DNA of 64,000 nucleotides from DATARH01 sp963778385 (lineage in GTDB: Bacteria; Pseudomonadota; Alphaproteobacteria; ATCC43930; CGMCC-115725): positions 78,907 to 142,906 of the forward strand of contig CAVZUA010000040.1 of NCBI GenBank assembly GCA_963778385.1. The letters are read 5' to 3'. The notes below the pieces were generated by a model. It saw nothing but the letters and a program-made list of their open reading frames with translations, was not told the origin of the DNA and made no database searches. How positions within the stretch are numbered: the first letter of the stretch is position 1; the number at the start of each line of letters is the position of its first letter. Position numbers and translations under genes: made by a program. Below are positions 47,524 to 56,160 of the stretch, one piece after another.

Positions 47524-47910
47524 TCATCGTGAATTGATGACGGCGGCGGTGAGATAGATCATGGCTTTGAAGCTCTGGTCGGTTTTGTCGGCGCGCATGG
47601 CGATGCGTTTGAATTCCTTGAGCTTGCAGAAGAAGTTTTTGATGAGATGGCGCCATTTGTACATCTCGGTGTCGATCTGGAGCGGCACGGTGCGGCGGGA
47701 ATGCTGAGAAATCACGATCTTGGCGGCGCGCTGGTTGAGATCGGCGATGATGTCGTTGCTGTCGAAGGCCGTGTCGGCGATCAGCGCGGCGAAATCGACG
47801 CCGTTGAGAAGCGGCGCGACGCCGACAGTATCGAAGCGCTGTCCGGGCAGCAGCACGAATCGGACGAGATTGCCGAGCGCGTCGGTGAGGGCGAGGATTT
47901 TTGTCGTCAT
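47524..47910 (-). CDS. IS5-type transposase, OrfB
   Basis: 128 residues forming the C-terminal DDE half: TTKILALTDALGNLVRFVLL, LIADTAFDSNDI with the second aspartate, and the Y-(2)-R/E-type block EMYKWRHLIKNFFCKLKEFK. Its ATG overlaps the OrfA stop (ATGA). A fused product could arise by -1 slippage near CCAAAGG, as in related elements with two frames. Confidence 0.88.
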   Translation of the reverse strand: MTTKILALTDALGNLVRFVLLPGQRFDTVGVAPLLNGVDFAALIADTAFDSNDIIADLNQRAAKIVISQHSRRTVPLQIDTEMYKWRHLIKNFFCKLKEFKRIAMRADKTDQSFKAMIYLTAAVINSR

Positions 47911-48275
47911 GCCGCCTTTGGAGCGGCCGATGGCCTGGCTTTGAGTCCCCCTTTTGCGCCCTGTCCGTGGCGGTGAACCTTGACGATAGTGGCGTCGATC
48001 GTCGCGTATTCCATGTCCGGCTCATCCGAGACGGCATCGAAAAGACGTTTGAAAACATCACCCTTGACCCAATCTCGATACCGCTTGAAGACGGTGTTCC
48101 ACGGGCCGAACAGCGGCGGCAGGTCGCGCCAGGGGCTGCCGGTTCGGGCGATCCACAACACCGCCTCGACAAACCGCCGGTTGTCCTCACCGCTGCGCCC
48201 GGGATCAGACTTCTTGCCCAGGCAGTGCGCTTCCATCTTCGCCCATTGGGCGTCGCTTAGGACGTATCGTTCCAT
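47907..48275 (-). CDS. IS5-type transposase, OrfA
   Basis: 122 residues: MERYVLSDAQWAKMEAHC, then FVEAVLWIARTGSPWRDLP, LFGPWNTVFKRYRDWVKGDV and the first catalytic aspartate in YATIDATIVKVHRHGQGAKGG (written here in part). This is the DUF4096 plus DDE N-terminal part. It ends in the TGA that overlaps the start of OrfB. Confidence 0.9.
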   Translation of the reverse strand: MERYVLSDAQWAKMEAHCLGKKSDPGRSGEDNRRFVEAVLWIARTGSPWRDLPPLFGPWNTVFKRYRDWVKGDVFKRLFDAVSDEPDMEYATIDATIVKVHRHGQGAKGGLKARPSAAPKAA

Positions 48276-48395
48276 CCCAAGCTTGAATCACATCCCCCGC
48301 AAAAGGGGAATCCTAAATCTCAACAGACCCTAGAACAAAAAATCGAGCCACCCAGGCCGGACGCTCGACCATTCATGACAACGCTGATGCAAACC

Positions 48396-48422
48396 AAAAA
48401 GGGGCGGCCCGGAGGCCGCCCC
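48396..48422 (-). terminator. Rho-independent terminator of the porin gene
   Basis: On the minus strand a nine-base perfect stem (ggggcggcc / ggccgcccc) with a four-base loop is followed by a T run (AAAAA at 48396-48400 on the plus strand). It lies 28 bases after the porin stop codon. Confidence 0.85.
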
Positions 48423-48449
48423 TTCTTACTGCTGAGACCGAACTGTTTT

Positions 48450-49571
48450 TTACGGTGCGACGATCTCGACGCGGCGGTTCTGCGGCTCACGCACGCCGTC
48501 CGCCGTCGGGACGCGGTTGTCGTTCTCGCCACGGCCGCTGACGATCATCTGCTCCTTCGGCACGCCGAGTGCCGCCATCGCCCTCGCGACGTTGTTAGCG
48601 CGCCGCTCGGAGAGCCGCTGGTTGTATCCCGGCGAGCCCGACCGGTCGGTATAGCCGGTAACCTGCAACTGCACCGGAGCACCCGCCCTGTAGGCATCGG
48701 CCGCCTGCTGGATGATCGCATGACCTTCCGGCGTAACCGTGTCCTTATCCCAATCGAAGAACACGATGAACACCTTGGGCGGAGCTGGCGGCGGAGCCGG
48801 GGCGGCAACCGGAGCCGGGGGCGGCGGCGGCGGCACAAAATGGTAGTTCAGGCCAATCCGGAAAATGTTCGCGTTATTGTCGACCGTAACGTGCTGCCTG
48901 AAGAACCCTGCGATCGGAGCGTTATACGAAAAGCTGCCCAAATCGGTGTACAGATACTCCAAGACCACCCCGAAATTCGGAGCGATATTCACCTCCGAGC
49001 CAGCGCCGGCTGCCCAACCAGTCTGCACGCCGCTCGTCCTCCCGCGAAATGACCCAGTGAGGCCACTCGGCAGCGTCACCGCGCCGGCAAGCGACGAGTC
49101 CACTTGCCCATACGCAAAGCCGCCAGATGCGAAAAGAAGCCAGTTCGGCCTGGGCTGGTAGCCCACGCGACCACGTACCGTGCCGAGCCATTCCATGTCG
49201 CGGGAGGCGGCACTCGTGACCGAGGCGCCGCCGATAGTCTTGACGGTTTGACCCGAATGACTGGTCAAACCGGACCCGTCAAAATCAGTCTCGATCCCGA
49301 GCAACCAGTTAGGGTTTAATCTCCAATTATAGCCACCTTGGACGCCGCCAACAGGCCCACTCGAATCAAGCTTGTCGTTCGTCGTAAACCCAGTGCTATT
49401 ACGTGTCGCGGTGGAACTACCGAACCCACCGCCAACGTTGACGCCGGCGTAGAAGCCCGCAAAAGGATCCCACGCCCCCCCCATCAGCATCGGTGGCGCC
49501 TGCGCTCCCGCGGGCGCAATCCCCGCAAGGATAAGCGCTGCCGCCGGTATAGCAATTCTTGTAAGGCCCAT
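48450..49571 (-). CDS. OmpA-family outer-membrane protein with N-terminal beta-barrel
   Basis: 373 residues. A signal peptide (IPAAALILAGIAPAGAQA) is followed by an Omp25-like eight-strand barrel, GFYAGVNVGGGFGSS to IFRIGLNYHF. A Pro/Ala hinge (VPPPPPPAPVAAPAPPPAPP) leads to an OmpA-like peptidoglycan-binding domain with FFDWDKDTVTPEG and LQVTGYTDRSGSPGYNQRLSERRA. ATG 49571 begins directly at the signal peptide. It likely ties the outer membrane to the cell wall. It lies inside the putative island, though such proteins are also ordinary chromosomal genes. Confidence 0.9.
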   Translation of the reverse strand: MGLTRIAIPAAALILAGIAPAGAQAPPMLMGGAWDPFAGFYAGVNVGGGFGSSTATRNSTGFTTNDKLDSSGPVGGVQGGYNWRLNPNWLLGIETDFDGSGLTSHSGQTVKTIGGASVTSAASRDMEWLGTVRGRVGYQPRPNWLLFASGGFAYGQVDSSLAGAVTLPSGLTGSFRGRTSGVQTGWAAGAGSEVNIAPNFGVVLEYLYTDLGSFSYNAPIAGFFRQHVTVDNNANIFRIGLNYHFVPPPPPPAPVAAPAPPPAPPKVFIVFFDWDKDTVTPEGHAIIQQAADAYRAGAPVQLQVTGYTDRSGSPGYNQRLSERRANNVARAMAALGVPKEQMIVSGRGENDNRVPTADGVREPQNRRVEIVAP

Positions 49572-50563
49572 AACCCCCTCCGAAGTACGCCGAACGTCCA
49601 CTACGAGCCTCTATACTGCAACTAGCGTGCAGGTGCAATTCCCGAGGCACGTTTCGCGAATTCCGGTCCAGACCGTGGCATATCGGCCACAGATCGAGGT
49701 CACAGGCGGCCTGTCATAAGTCGGTCGCCGATCCTTCGTCCCTGTGCACCGGCATACAGGGCACCGTTTAGCCCAAGGTTGCGGACATTAGCAATGCGAC
49801 AACACCCTCGCCCCGAAACGGGCTTTATTCGGTGGTCCTAAGATGGACCACCGCCGCAACGCTGGCGAATGCATAGTTGATGGATCGATTGTCGCTATTC
49901 GCGCTTGATAGCGACGGCGGGGCTACTCCCGCAAGTCGCTGGTTTGCCGCTGTTGCAGGTTCGATGCGGTGGCACAGTCGGCCGAAGGAAAATTCACACT
50001 CGGCACCGGTAATCGCTTTCACGACGGCGCATCGGTTGTCTGCCGTAACGTTGCGTGGCGCCGGTTCGGTGATGAGGCAGCCGACGACTGGTCCGCTCGT
50101 CGCAAAAAAAAAACGTAGTGCTGAGCCTGATGCCCACGCCGCAGCGAAAACGCTCGCGGCCGAGCGCGGCGGCGGTTAGTTCTCGTCCTCTCCGAATTGG
50201 GTCCGGCCCACGAATCGAATCTCTACTGCTACCGCCGCGATTATCCTGATCAGATCGTCACTCGCTTGAAGAATCTCAATATCTGAAAAAATTCTCGACC
50301 GCGGAGGGATTTGAACCTGCGGCCACGCGCCCGGAATAAGTTGATCAGTTAGTCATTGTTTTTCAAAAGATCAGGTAGTCTGTGCCGTCCGGGGAATCGG
50401 GAAACCCTTGGATGCACGGAGCCGACGATCTAGTATCTGCCCAGATGTCCTCTTGTTGGGGAACGATGTCTTGATACTTGCAGGTATTTTGCCAATGCTG
50501 GCCGCACTAAAAAAAGCACTGCGCCGCAAGTACGGAGAGAGAGAAGGCTTAGCGGAGTGATTG
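49572..50563. other. Long intergenic region with a tRNA-like fragment
   Basis: About 990 bases without a supported gene. It contains a run of ten A at 50104-50113. Near 50297-50337 on the minus strand there is a T-arm-like piece (GCAGGTTCAAATCCCTC) resembling the 3' end of a tRNA with a degraded stem, possibly a remnant of an older attachment site. The promoter of the WcbI-like gene should be in the last 200 bases. Confidence 0.4.
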
Positions 50564-52849
50564 ATGAAGAATGTTGGCGCCATTGAAGTAGATGCTGCTC
50601 AGGCCGAAACGGCACCGGTCGACCAACTGCTAGTCTCCGGATGGCGGGTCCTGTCTCGTCTTAAAAAAGGTCGCATTGGCCGGCGCCATGACGACGGGAA
50701 CGTTTCAGTAGATCGCTCCGAGCCGGGTGATTTCCTGCTCTACGGTCCGCATTGGAAATTAGTGAGCGGTTGGTATCGCCTGGAGTTTCGATGCGAGGCG
50801 CGCCGCCCCCGATGGCGTGCGCAGCCCGCTCTGGGCGTCGAAGTCATCGTTCAAAACCGCGTGCAGCAGGCATGGCGTGATTTCACCGTGGTTGAGCTCG
50901 CCTCGGGCGAAGGGGCGATCGATTTCGAGGTACCGTTCGAACTGGGCGTCGATGCCGGCGGCGAGGCACGCTTCGAATTTCGCCTGCATCATCTGCACAA
51001 TGCGGATTTGACGATCAGTGCTGTCGATTTGCGCCGCTTGACAGAAGGGGATGCAGCAGCGCCGCCACCGCGGTGCTGGCGGTTGCTGGGACGTCAACGG
51101 CTCACATGGCGGGCACGCCGCGACGCCGGTGGTCGAGTCCGCATCGGCCATTGGGCCCTGCCGGGAACCGTACTTCATGGCGGTTTGCCGATCCTGAGCC
51201 TTCCTGAGGGAACATATCGCCTCGTGGTGCAGGGTCGCACGGTTATGCAGCGCGCAGAGGCTCCGGCGCTCGCGGTAGAAGTTATCGCGAGGCCCTGGTC
51301 GGGACGACGGTCGCGCGATGACGCACCGTTAAGGGATAGAATACGGCTTTGTATCGCCGACTTTACGACCGCCGAATTAAGCTCCGGTGGTGCAATCGAG
51401 TTTCGTGTCCCGGCAGATTTTGGCATCGAGAGCGGCGATCATGTACCGATCGTGGTCAGCGTCATTGCTCTTGACGGCCGCGGCTTCCTGCTCGACGGCC
51501 TCACAATTTACAAGGTTCAACACGAACCCAAAGACATTTCATCGCCCGCGCGATGGCGCCTCGCGGGTTGGCTTCGCGGCGATGTCCGCGGTGGAGCAAA
51601 TATCGGCTTTCACGTTTCGGTGGCGCGGGAAGAACGGCCGGGTATTTTCCTTTGGTCGCGGAGCCCGCACTTGTCGCTCCATCCAGGGCATTTTCGCCTG
51701 AGCTTTCGCGCGACTGCCGCGTACACTAGCGATTTGCGGAAGCCGGTCCTCGGTGTCGAGTTGGCCGCCAAGTCTCAAGTCTCGCCCATCGATCGCTTGT
51801 GCGGGCGAGCCCGAATCCCTGCGGTGTCCTTTTTAGCGCACGAAATTCCCGCCTCTAGGCTGGCGAATGGTGTTGTCGAGTTGGACTTTGCCGTGCCCTC
51901 CGATATCGACGAAGATTTCGCTTCGTGCCGTCTGGTTTTTCGCCATTTCGGCAATGCTGACCTGACGCTCGACACAGTGGAACTTCGCGAAATCGTGTGT
52001 CCAGAAACCCAGTCGTCTACCCCGCGGGGACCGACACCGCGGCGCAATGTGCTGGTGATTGGGAATTGCCAGGCGGACATCATTCGCCTCGGCTTCGAGC
52101 GGGCCGCGCCGCTGCGCTCGCGTTTCAAGGTAAAATATCATTTTGTTGGCGTACAAGAATATTTGCACCAACGCTCAATTCAAGAATTGCGCGAGGCGAG
52201 CCTGCTATTGATTCAAGATATCAAAGAATGGCAAGCCTATCCCTTGAAGGAATTCGTACCTGATGATATCGAGATTATCCGCTTTCCATTGCTATACCTT
52301 GCATCGCTTTGGCCATTCGATCAACATAGCTGGGTGAACGATCCTGAAGCACACGAACGCGAATGGCCGAATTTGACGTTCGCACACCTGGACGGCCTGC
52401 TTGGTCGCCTCCGCCACCAAATACCGGATCCTGAGGCCAGATTCGCGGTCTATCGCGATCTCAATATCGAAGGCATCGTCAACTATGTTCGGCTGCACGA
52501 TTTCGAGCGTCGGCGATTGTTGGCGATGGATGAGCGCTTCGGTGGCGGGATCGGAAAATACGTGCTCGATAATTTTCAAACCAGGCAGTTATTTTACACC
52601 ATGGCTCATCCGAATGGGGACCTGCTGTCGAAACTTATGCAACGACTGATGGAATTGCTCGGGATTGACGAGCCGTTGCCGTTCGGAGCCGATTTGGATT
52701 ACCTGAAACAGGAACAGGTCCCGATCCACCCGAAAGTGGCGCGGGCACTTGGGATAACATGGGCCAACGAGAAGACCTTGTATGCCTACGAAGGTCGACC
52801 AATCACATGGGAAGCCTACATCCGCTCCTACATCGCTCATTACGGTTGA
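50564..52849 (+). CDS. WcbI-domain protein with three N-terminal beta-rich repeats
   Basis: 761 residues, no signal peptide. Residues about 490-761 match the WcbI capsule-biosynthesis family: NVLVIGNCQADIIRLGFERA with the GNCQ motif, LLIQDIKEW, FPLLYLASLWPFDQ. WcbI proteins bind CoA or acetyl-CoA and are thought to modify capsular sugars. Residues about 24-160, 170-325 and 335-480 are three diverged repeats of about 150 residues. Each opens with a W-R-L-type strand and closes with a line like NADLTISAVDLRRL, GFLLDGLTIYKV or NADLTLDTVELREI; they look like beta-sandwiches, perhaps glycan-binding. ATG 50564 has GGAG upstream. An ACP and an acyl-AMP ligase gene follow. Confidence 0.75.
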   Translation: MKNVGAIEVDAAQAETAPVDQLLVSGWRVLSRLKKGRIGRRHDDGNVSVDRSEPGDFLLYGPHWKLVSGWYRLEFRCEARRPRWRAQPALGVEVIVQNRVQQAWRDFTVVELASGEGAIDFEVPFELGVDAGGEARFEFRLHHLHNADLTISAVDLRRLTEGDAAAPPPRCWRLLGRQRLTWRARRDAGGRVRIGHWALPGTVLHGGLPILSLPEGTYRLVVQGRTVMQRAEAPALAVEVIARPWSGRRSRDDAPLRDRIRLCIADFTTAELSSGGAIEFRVPADFGIESGDHVPIVVSVIALDGRGFLLDGLTIYKVQHEPKDISSPARWRLAGWLRGDVRGGANIGFHVSVAREERPGIFLWSRSPHLSLHPGHFRLSFRATAAYTSDLRKPVLGVELAAKSQVSPIDRLCGRARIPAVSFLAHEIPASRLANGVVELDFAVPSDIDEDFASCRLVFRHFGNADLTLDTVELREIVCPETQSSTPRGPTPRRNVLVIGNCQADIIRLGFERAAPLRSRFKVKYHFVGVQEYLHQRSIQELREASLLLIQDIKEWQAYPLKEFVPDDIEIIRFPLLYLASLWPFDQHSWVNDPEAHEREWPNLTFAHLDGLLGRLRHQIPDPEARFAVYRDLNIEGIVNYVRLHDFERRRLLAMDERFGGGIGKYVLDNFQTRQLFYTMAHPNGDLLSKLMQRLMELLGIDEPLPFGADLDYLKQEQVPIHPKVARALGITWANEKTLYAYEGRPITWEAYIRSYIAHYG

Positions 52850-53000
52850 TTTTCCCCAAAAATCGTCAGCGGGCGGCGGACAGATGGTGGCGGAGGGGAT
52901 GCTTGGAATTGAGCGATCTCCACCGAATGCTTGACCGAATATCTGGCATGCTGGTAGCCATGATTGAGGCAGTAGCTACGCCGTGCAGAGGTCGTCGAAC

Positions 53001-53264
53001 ATGCGTGCCACCGAGGCACAAATTTGCGAGTTCTGCCTTGATTACCTGAACCGCAGTTTGGCTCATGCCCTTCCACCGCATGAAATCGTGGCGGAAGCCC
53101 GGTTCGCCAGACTGGGCTTGGACTCTGCGTCATCGACCCATTTCCTTGTCGAATTGGAGGATTGGCTTGGGATCGAGCTCAGCCCTGAGGTCGTTTTCGA
53201 GTACCCGACGGTTGGCGAATTGGCGCGCTTCCTGGCCGATCAATCCCCAACCCAGGGCAGCTGA
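53001..53264 (+). CDS. Acyl carrier protein
   Basis: 87-residue ACP. The phosphopantetheine serine is S42 in ARLGLDSASSTHF, and VELEDWLGIELSPEVVFEYP followed by TVGELARFLADQ is the usual third/fourth-helix pattern of type I-like carrier domains paired with FAALs. ATG 53001 has GAGG nine bases upstream; GTG 52983 is less likely. The stop is two bases before the start of the ligase gene, so the two are one unit. Confidence 0.9.
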   Translation: MRATEAQICEFCLDYLNRSLAHALPPHEIVAEARFARLGLDSASSTHFLVELEDWLGIELSPEVVFEYPTVGELARFLADQSPTQGS

Positions 53265-53266
53265 AG

Positions 53267-55006
53267 TTGACGGAGCGCGCCGCGTCTCTGGTCGAATTGC
53301 TGAGGCATTGGGGTACAACGCAGCCTGATCGGGCTGCCTACACAGTCGTATCCGACCGTGGCGGCGCGGCATCAACGTGCACATTCGCCGAACTTCTTCG
53401 CCGCGTGGAAGTCGTCGCCGAAAGGCTGCGCGAGCGCGGTAAGCCCGATGACCGCGCAGTGCTCCTTTGCCCCCACGGACTAGATTTCATTATCAGCTTT
53501 TTTGCCTGCCTTTCTGCGCGGATCATCGCGGTACCGATGATGCTGCCGCGGCGACACATCGCACGTGACGTTGCGTCGACTATCATCAGCGACTGTGAGC
53601 CGCGTTTTGCGCTGACGACAAGTGAACTCCTCAACGAGCAACGTCCCGACCTCGGAGAGCGGTTTTCCGGCCGTGGAATGGAGTGGGTCTTCGCGAATGA
53701 GGATCACGGTGCAGCACCGATCGCTGCTGGCCCGCTCCCAAAGGCGGAGGACATTGCTTTCCTGCAATACACCTCCGGCTCGATCTCGGCGCCCAAGGGG
53801 GTAATGGTCAGTCACGCCGGCGCTCTCGCCAATTTGGAAATGATCCGGGTAGTCGTCGGGCTCACCCAACCTACCTATGTAAGCTGGCTGCCGCTTTATC
53901 ACGACATGGGTTTGATCGCGAATGTTCTTCAGTCGCTCTACGTCGGCTCGCGTTGCGTATTGCTGTCACCAGTCGCATTCATCAGGCGTCCGCTGGCATG
54001 GCTGCGTGTAATTCACGACTATTGTGGCGCAGTGTCCGGCGCGCCCAATTTCGCCTTTGATCTGTGCGTGAGTCGATATCGCCCCGAGGACATGGTGGAT
54101 ATTGACCTTTCATGTTGGAAATTTGCGTTTAACGCGGCGGAGCCCGTGCAAGCCGATACAATAGCTCGCTTCATCGATAGATTTGCGCCGCATGGATTTT
54201 TCCCGCGCGCGATGCGCCCGTCCTACGGCCTGGCGGAAGCGACAGTGCTCGTTTCAACCGGGCGTCGAGATAGCATGCTCGTGAAACGCAGCGTTAGCCA
54301 AGCCGGCCTGCAGCACCATCTGGTGAAGCCGCCCGAGACATCCGACGACGAGCAGAGCGTCGTCGGATGCGGTCGAGCTCTGGCCGGCGAAGAAATTGCG
54401 ATCGTCGATCCCGAAAGCGGCCACAGCCTCGGTGCTGCGCAGGTTGGCGAAATCTTCGTCGCGGGTGCGAATGTCGCGGAAGGATATTGGGGTACTCACG
54501 ATGCAACCGCCGAAACATTTGAAGCGCGCATCCACGGCCGGAACCAGAATTGGTTTCGCACAGGCGATCTCGGCTTCATCGACGAGACCGGCGAACTCTA
54601 CATCACCGGTCGGATAAAAGAGGTCATTATCATTCGCGGCATCAACCACTATCCGCAAGACATCGAGAACACTGTACAAAATACCAATTCCACCTTACGG
54701 CGCCATAGCGGCGCGGCTTTTGCCGTAACAGATTCTCAAGGCAACGAAGGCCTCGTCATAGTTCAGGAGGTAGAGCGCACGGCTCGTCATCAGGCGGGAC
54801 TGCCGCAACTCATAGCCCGTATTCGCGAAGCGATTGTCATCGAACACGACATTGCGGCCGTGGAGATCGTCCTGATCCGGACCGGGACGTTGCCCAAGAC
54901 GACGAGCGGCAAAATCCAGCGGTCATCGACCCGTCAACTATGGATGCAGGGCGACCTTGTCGAGTTGCCGATCGTACCGGATCGGCCGGAGGGGGCAAAG
55001 TGTTAG
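53267..55006 (+). CDS. Fatty acyl-AMP ligase (FAAL-type adenylating enzyme)
   Basis: 579 residues of the ANL superfamily. The P-loop-like A3 motif is YTSGSISAPKGVMVSH, A5 is PSYGLAEATVLV, A7 is RTGDLGF, and the hinge/A8 region is GRIKEVIIIRGINHYPQDIE with the FAAL-style NHYPQDIE. The C-terminal catalytic lysine is in TTSGKIQRS. FAALs make acyl-adenylates and pass them to an ACP instead of to CoA; the ACP gene immediately upstream fits this. The apparent start is TTG at 53267; no better in-frame start lies nearby. Confidence 0.88.
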   Translation: MTERAASLVELLRHWGTTQPDRAAYTVVSDRGGAASTCTFAELLRRVEVVAERLRERGKPDDRAVLLCPHGLDFIISFFACLSARIIAVPMMLPRRHIARDVASTIISDCEPRFALTTSELLNEQRPDLGERFSGRGMEWVFANEDHGAAPIAAGPLPKAEDIAFLQYTSGSISAPKGVMVSHAGALANLEMIRVVVGLTQPTYVSWLPLYHDMGLIANVLQSLYVGSRCVLLSPVAFIRRPLAWLRVIHDYCGAVSGAPNFAFDLCVSRYRPEDMVDIDLSCWKFAFNAAEPVQADTIARFIDRFAPHGFFPRAMRPSYGLAEATVLVSTGRRDSMLVKRSVSQAGLQHHLVKPPETSDDEQSVVGCGRALAGEEIAIVDPESGHSLGAAQVGEIFVAGANVAEGYWGTHDATAETFEARIHGRNQNWFRTGDLGFIDETGELYITGRIKEVIIIRGINHYPQDIENTVQNTNSTLRRHSGAAFAVTDSQGNEGLVIVQEVERTARHQAGLPQLIARIREAIVIEHDIAAVEIVLIRTGTLPKTTSGKIQRSSTRQLWMQGDLVELPIVPDRPEGAKC

Positions 55007-55405
55007 GATCCTTCCCGTCTGTTCCCGTCGCAGCCCCTGGTATTGGCCATCGGCCCCGTTGCTGCTATCGCCGACCGGCTCGTGTTCTCTAATCGCATCT
55101 CCCCTGCCAAGGCGTCCTCGTCCCGTCTCTGTCGCTCGCCCCGGGGTCACGGTTCTCTCCGCGGTCGGCATCGCCGCCGCATCATCCGGCTCGAAGCGCT
55201 GGCTCTCCAATATCCACACCGGGCTCCTGGAGGTTACCCTCTGTAACCCAACGGCTTCCCGCGGAGTAGCCCGCACGCTCGCCCCGGAGGGCAAGCACTC
55301 CGTCTCGGCGCTGCCGCCGAACGGACTCGACCATGCTGCGATGCCCCGGCGATACCCAGGTCACGAATCACCGCGGTTAGTGTGTTGGTAACTGTTTGAT
55401 AAAAT
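55007..55405. other. Non-coding end of the island
   Basis: Roughly 400 bases between the ligase stop and the tRNA 3' end. No gene or RNA was recognised; short open frames on both strands lack any conserved pattern. An integrase gene would be expected next to an attachment site but none is here. Confidence 0.45.
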
Positions 55406-55453
55406 TGGCTGGGGCGGGAGGATTCGAACCTCCGTATGCCGGAATCAAAATCC
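55406..55453 (-). repeat. Right att-like copy within tRNA-Gln
   Basis: The partner of 46315-46362; 43 contiguous identical bases from 55411 to 55453. It spans the anticodon stem 3' side through the acceptor end, the usual core used by tRNA-targeting integrases. Confidence 0.85.
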
Positions 55454-55480
55454 GGTGCCTTACCACTTGGCTACGCCCCA
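55406..55480 (-). tRNA. tRNA-Gln (anticodon UUG)
   Basis: On the minus strand: acceptor TGGGGCG pairs with CGCCCCA, D arm AGCCAAGTGGTAAGGC, anticodon loop TTTTGAT with anticodon TTG, T arm GAGG TTCGAAT CCTC, and an encoded CCA. All arms are intact. Its 3' half is duplicated at 46315-46362, marking it as the insertion target of the island. Confidence 0.95.
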
Positions 55481-55684
55481 ACATCAGCGCGCGGAAGCCG
55501 CTGCCCGACTCTCGCTGCTCCCGGACCCGCCGCTCGACGATGCTCCCTGCCTCGCATAGGCGGTACGCCGGCGCAAGGCCAAGATTTCGCCGCGAGGCGT
55601 TCCAACCGCAAGCGCCAAAAGCGCGCGGCGCGCGGATTTGCGCCGGCCGCATCGTCCCGTTCGACGGACGCCGGTCGGCGGTCG

Positions 55685-56095
55685 CTATGGCGGCGGCTGC
55701 GCCTCGAAGGTCTCGTCGCCCGCGGCAAAGGCGACCCAGGGCTGCTTGCTTCGGGTCCAGATGTGCCGGGTCGGCCGCAACCAGGAGGTGTCGTCGAGCG
55801 TGCCAGCGCGGATTCGGATCACGCCGTCCCGCGGTGGGCTGGCGAACCAGGAGCCGCATTCCGGGCACACCCACCGCGTGTTGACCCGCCCGCTATCGGC
55901 CATGCGCTGCAGCGGGCGCGGCTCGATTCCGCTGCGGTGAAAGGCGCTTTCCGCCACCACCAAGCCGAGTGAAAAGGCGCTGCTGGTCAGGCGCTGGCAG
56001 TCCTTGCAGTGGCAGGTATAGACCAGCCGCGGCGCCTCGGTGATCTCGTAGCGGATCTTCCCGCACTGACAACCGCCGCTCTGCGGATGGTTCAT
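55685..56095 (-). CDS. GFA/CENP-V family zinc-binding protein
   Basis: 136 residues. The cysteine pattern is GGCQCGKIRYE (C9, C11), YTCHCKDCQRLTSSAF (C28, C30, C33) and WVCPECGSWF (C77, C80), which is the two-zinc fold of glutathione-dependent formaldehyde-activating-like proteins. Many members have no proven activity, so the enzyme name is not justified. Confidence 0.88.
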   Translation of the reverse strand: MNHPQSGGCQCGKIRYEITEAPRLVYTCHCKDCQRLTSSAFSLGLVVAESAFHRSGIEPRPLQRMADSGRVNTRWVCPECGSWFASPPRDGVIRIRAGTLDDTSWLRPTRHIWTRSKQPWVAFAAGDETFEAQPPP

Positions 56096-56160
56096 CGCCT
56101 GCCTCCGTCGACGCGCGTAAGCTGGCGCAGCCTACCGGCATCGCCGCGCGGCGGCAACGA

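Larger units (their letters stand above)
47507..48333 (-). mobile_element. IS5-family insertion sequence (IS427/IS1031-like)
   Basis: About 825 bases with perfect terminal inverted repeats: gggtctgttgagatt on the left and its complement on the right (48317-48331 region). Both ends are flanked by CTAG, the type of target these elements favour. It contains two overlapping transposase frames. Its insertion separates the kinase remnant from the porin gene inside the island. Confidence 0.88.
46315..55453. mobile_element. Putative genomic island inserted at tRNA-Gln
   Basis: A stretch of about 9.1 kb bounded by two copies of the 3' half of tRNA-Gln(UUG). The right copy belongs to an intact tRNA; the left is an orphan. 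This is the arrangement left by tyrosine-recombinase insertion at a tRNA 3' end. Inside are a kinase remnant, an IS5-type element, a porin, and the WcbI/ACP/fatty acyl-AMP ligase module. The module's sequence is visibly richer in A/T, especially at third codon positions, than the flanks. No integrase gene remains, so the island is probably fixed. Confidence 0.65.

Noticed and set aside
49877..50179. 100-residue plus-strand frame in the long intergenic region
   Set aside because: No motif, no convincing ribosome site, and it crosses a ten-A run.
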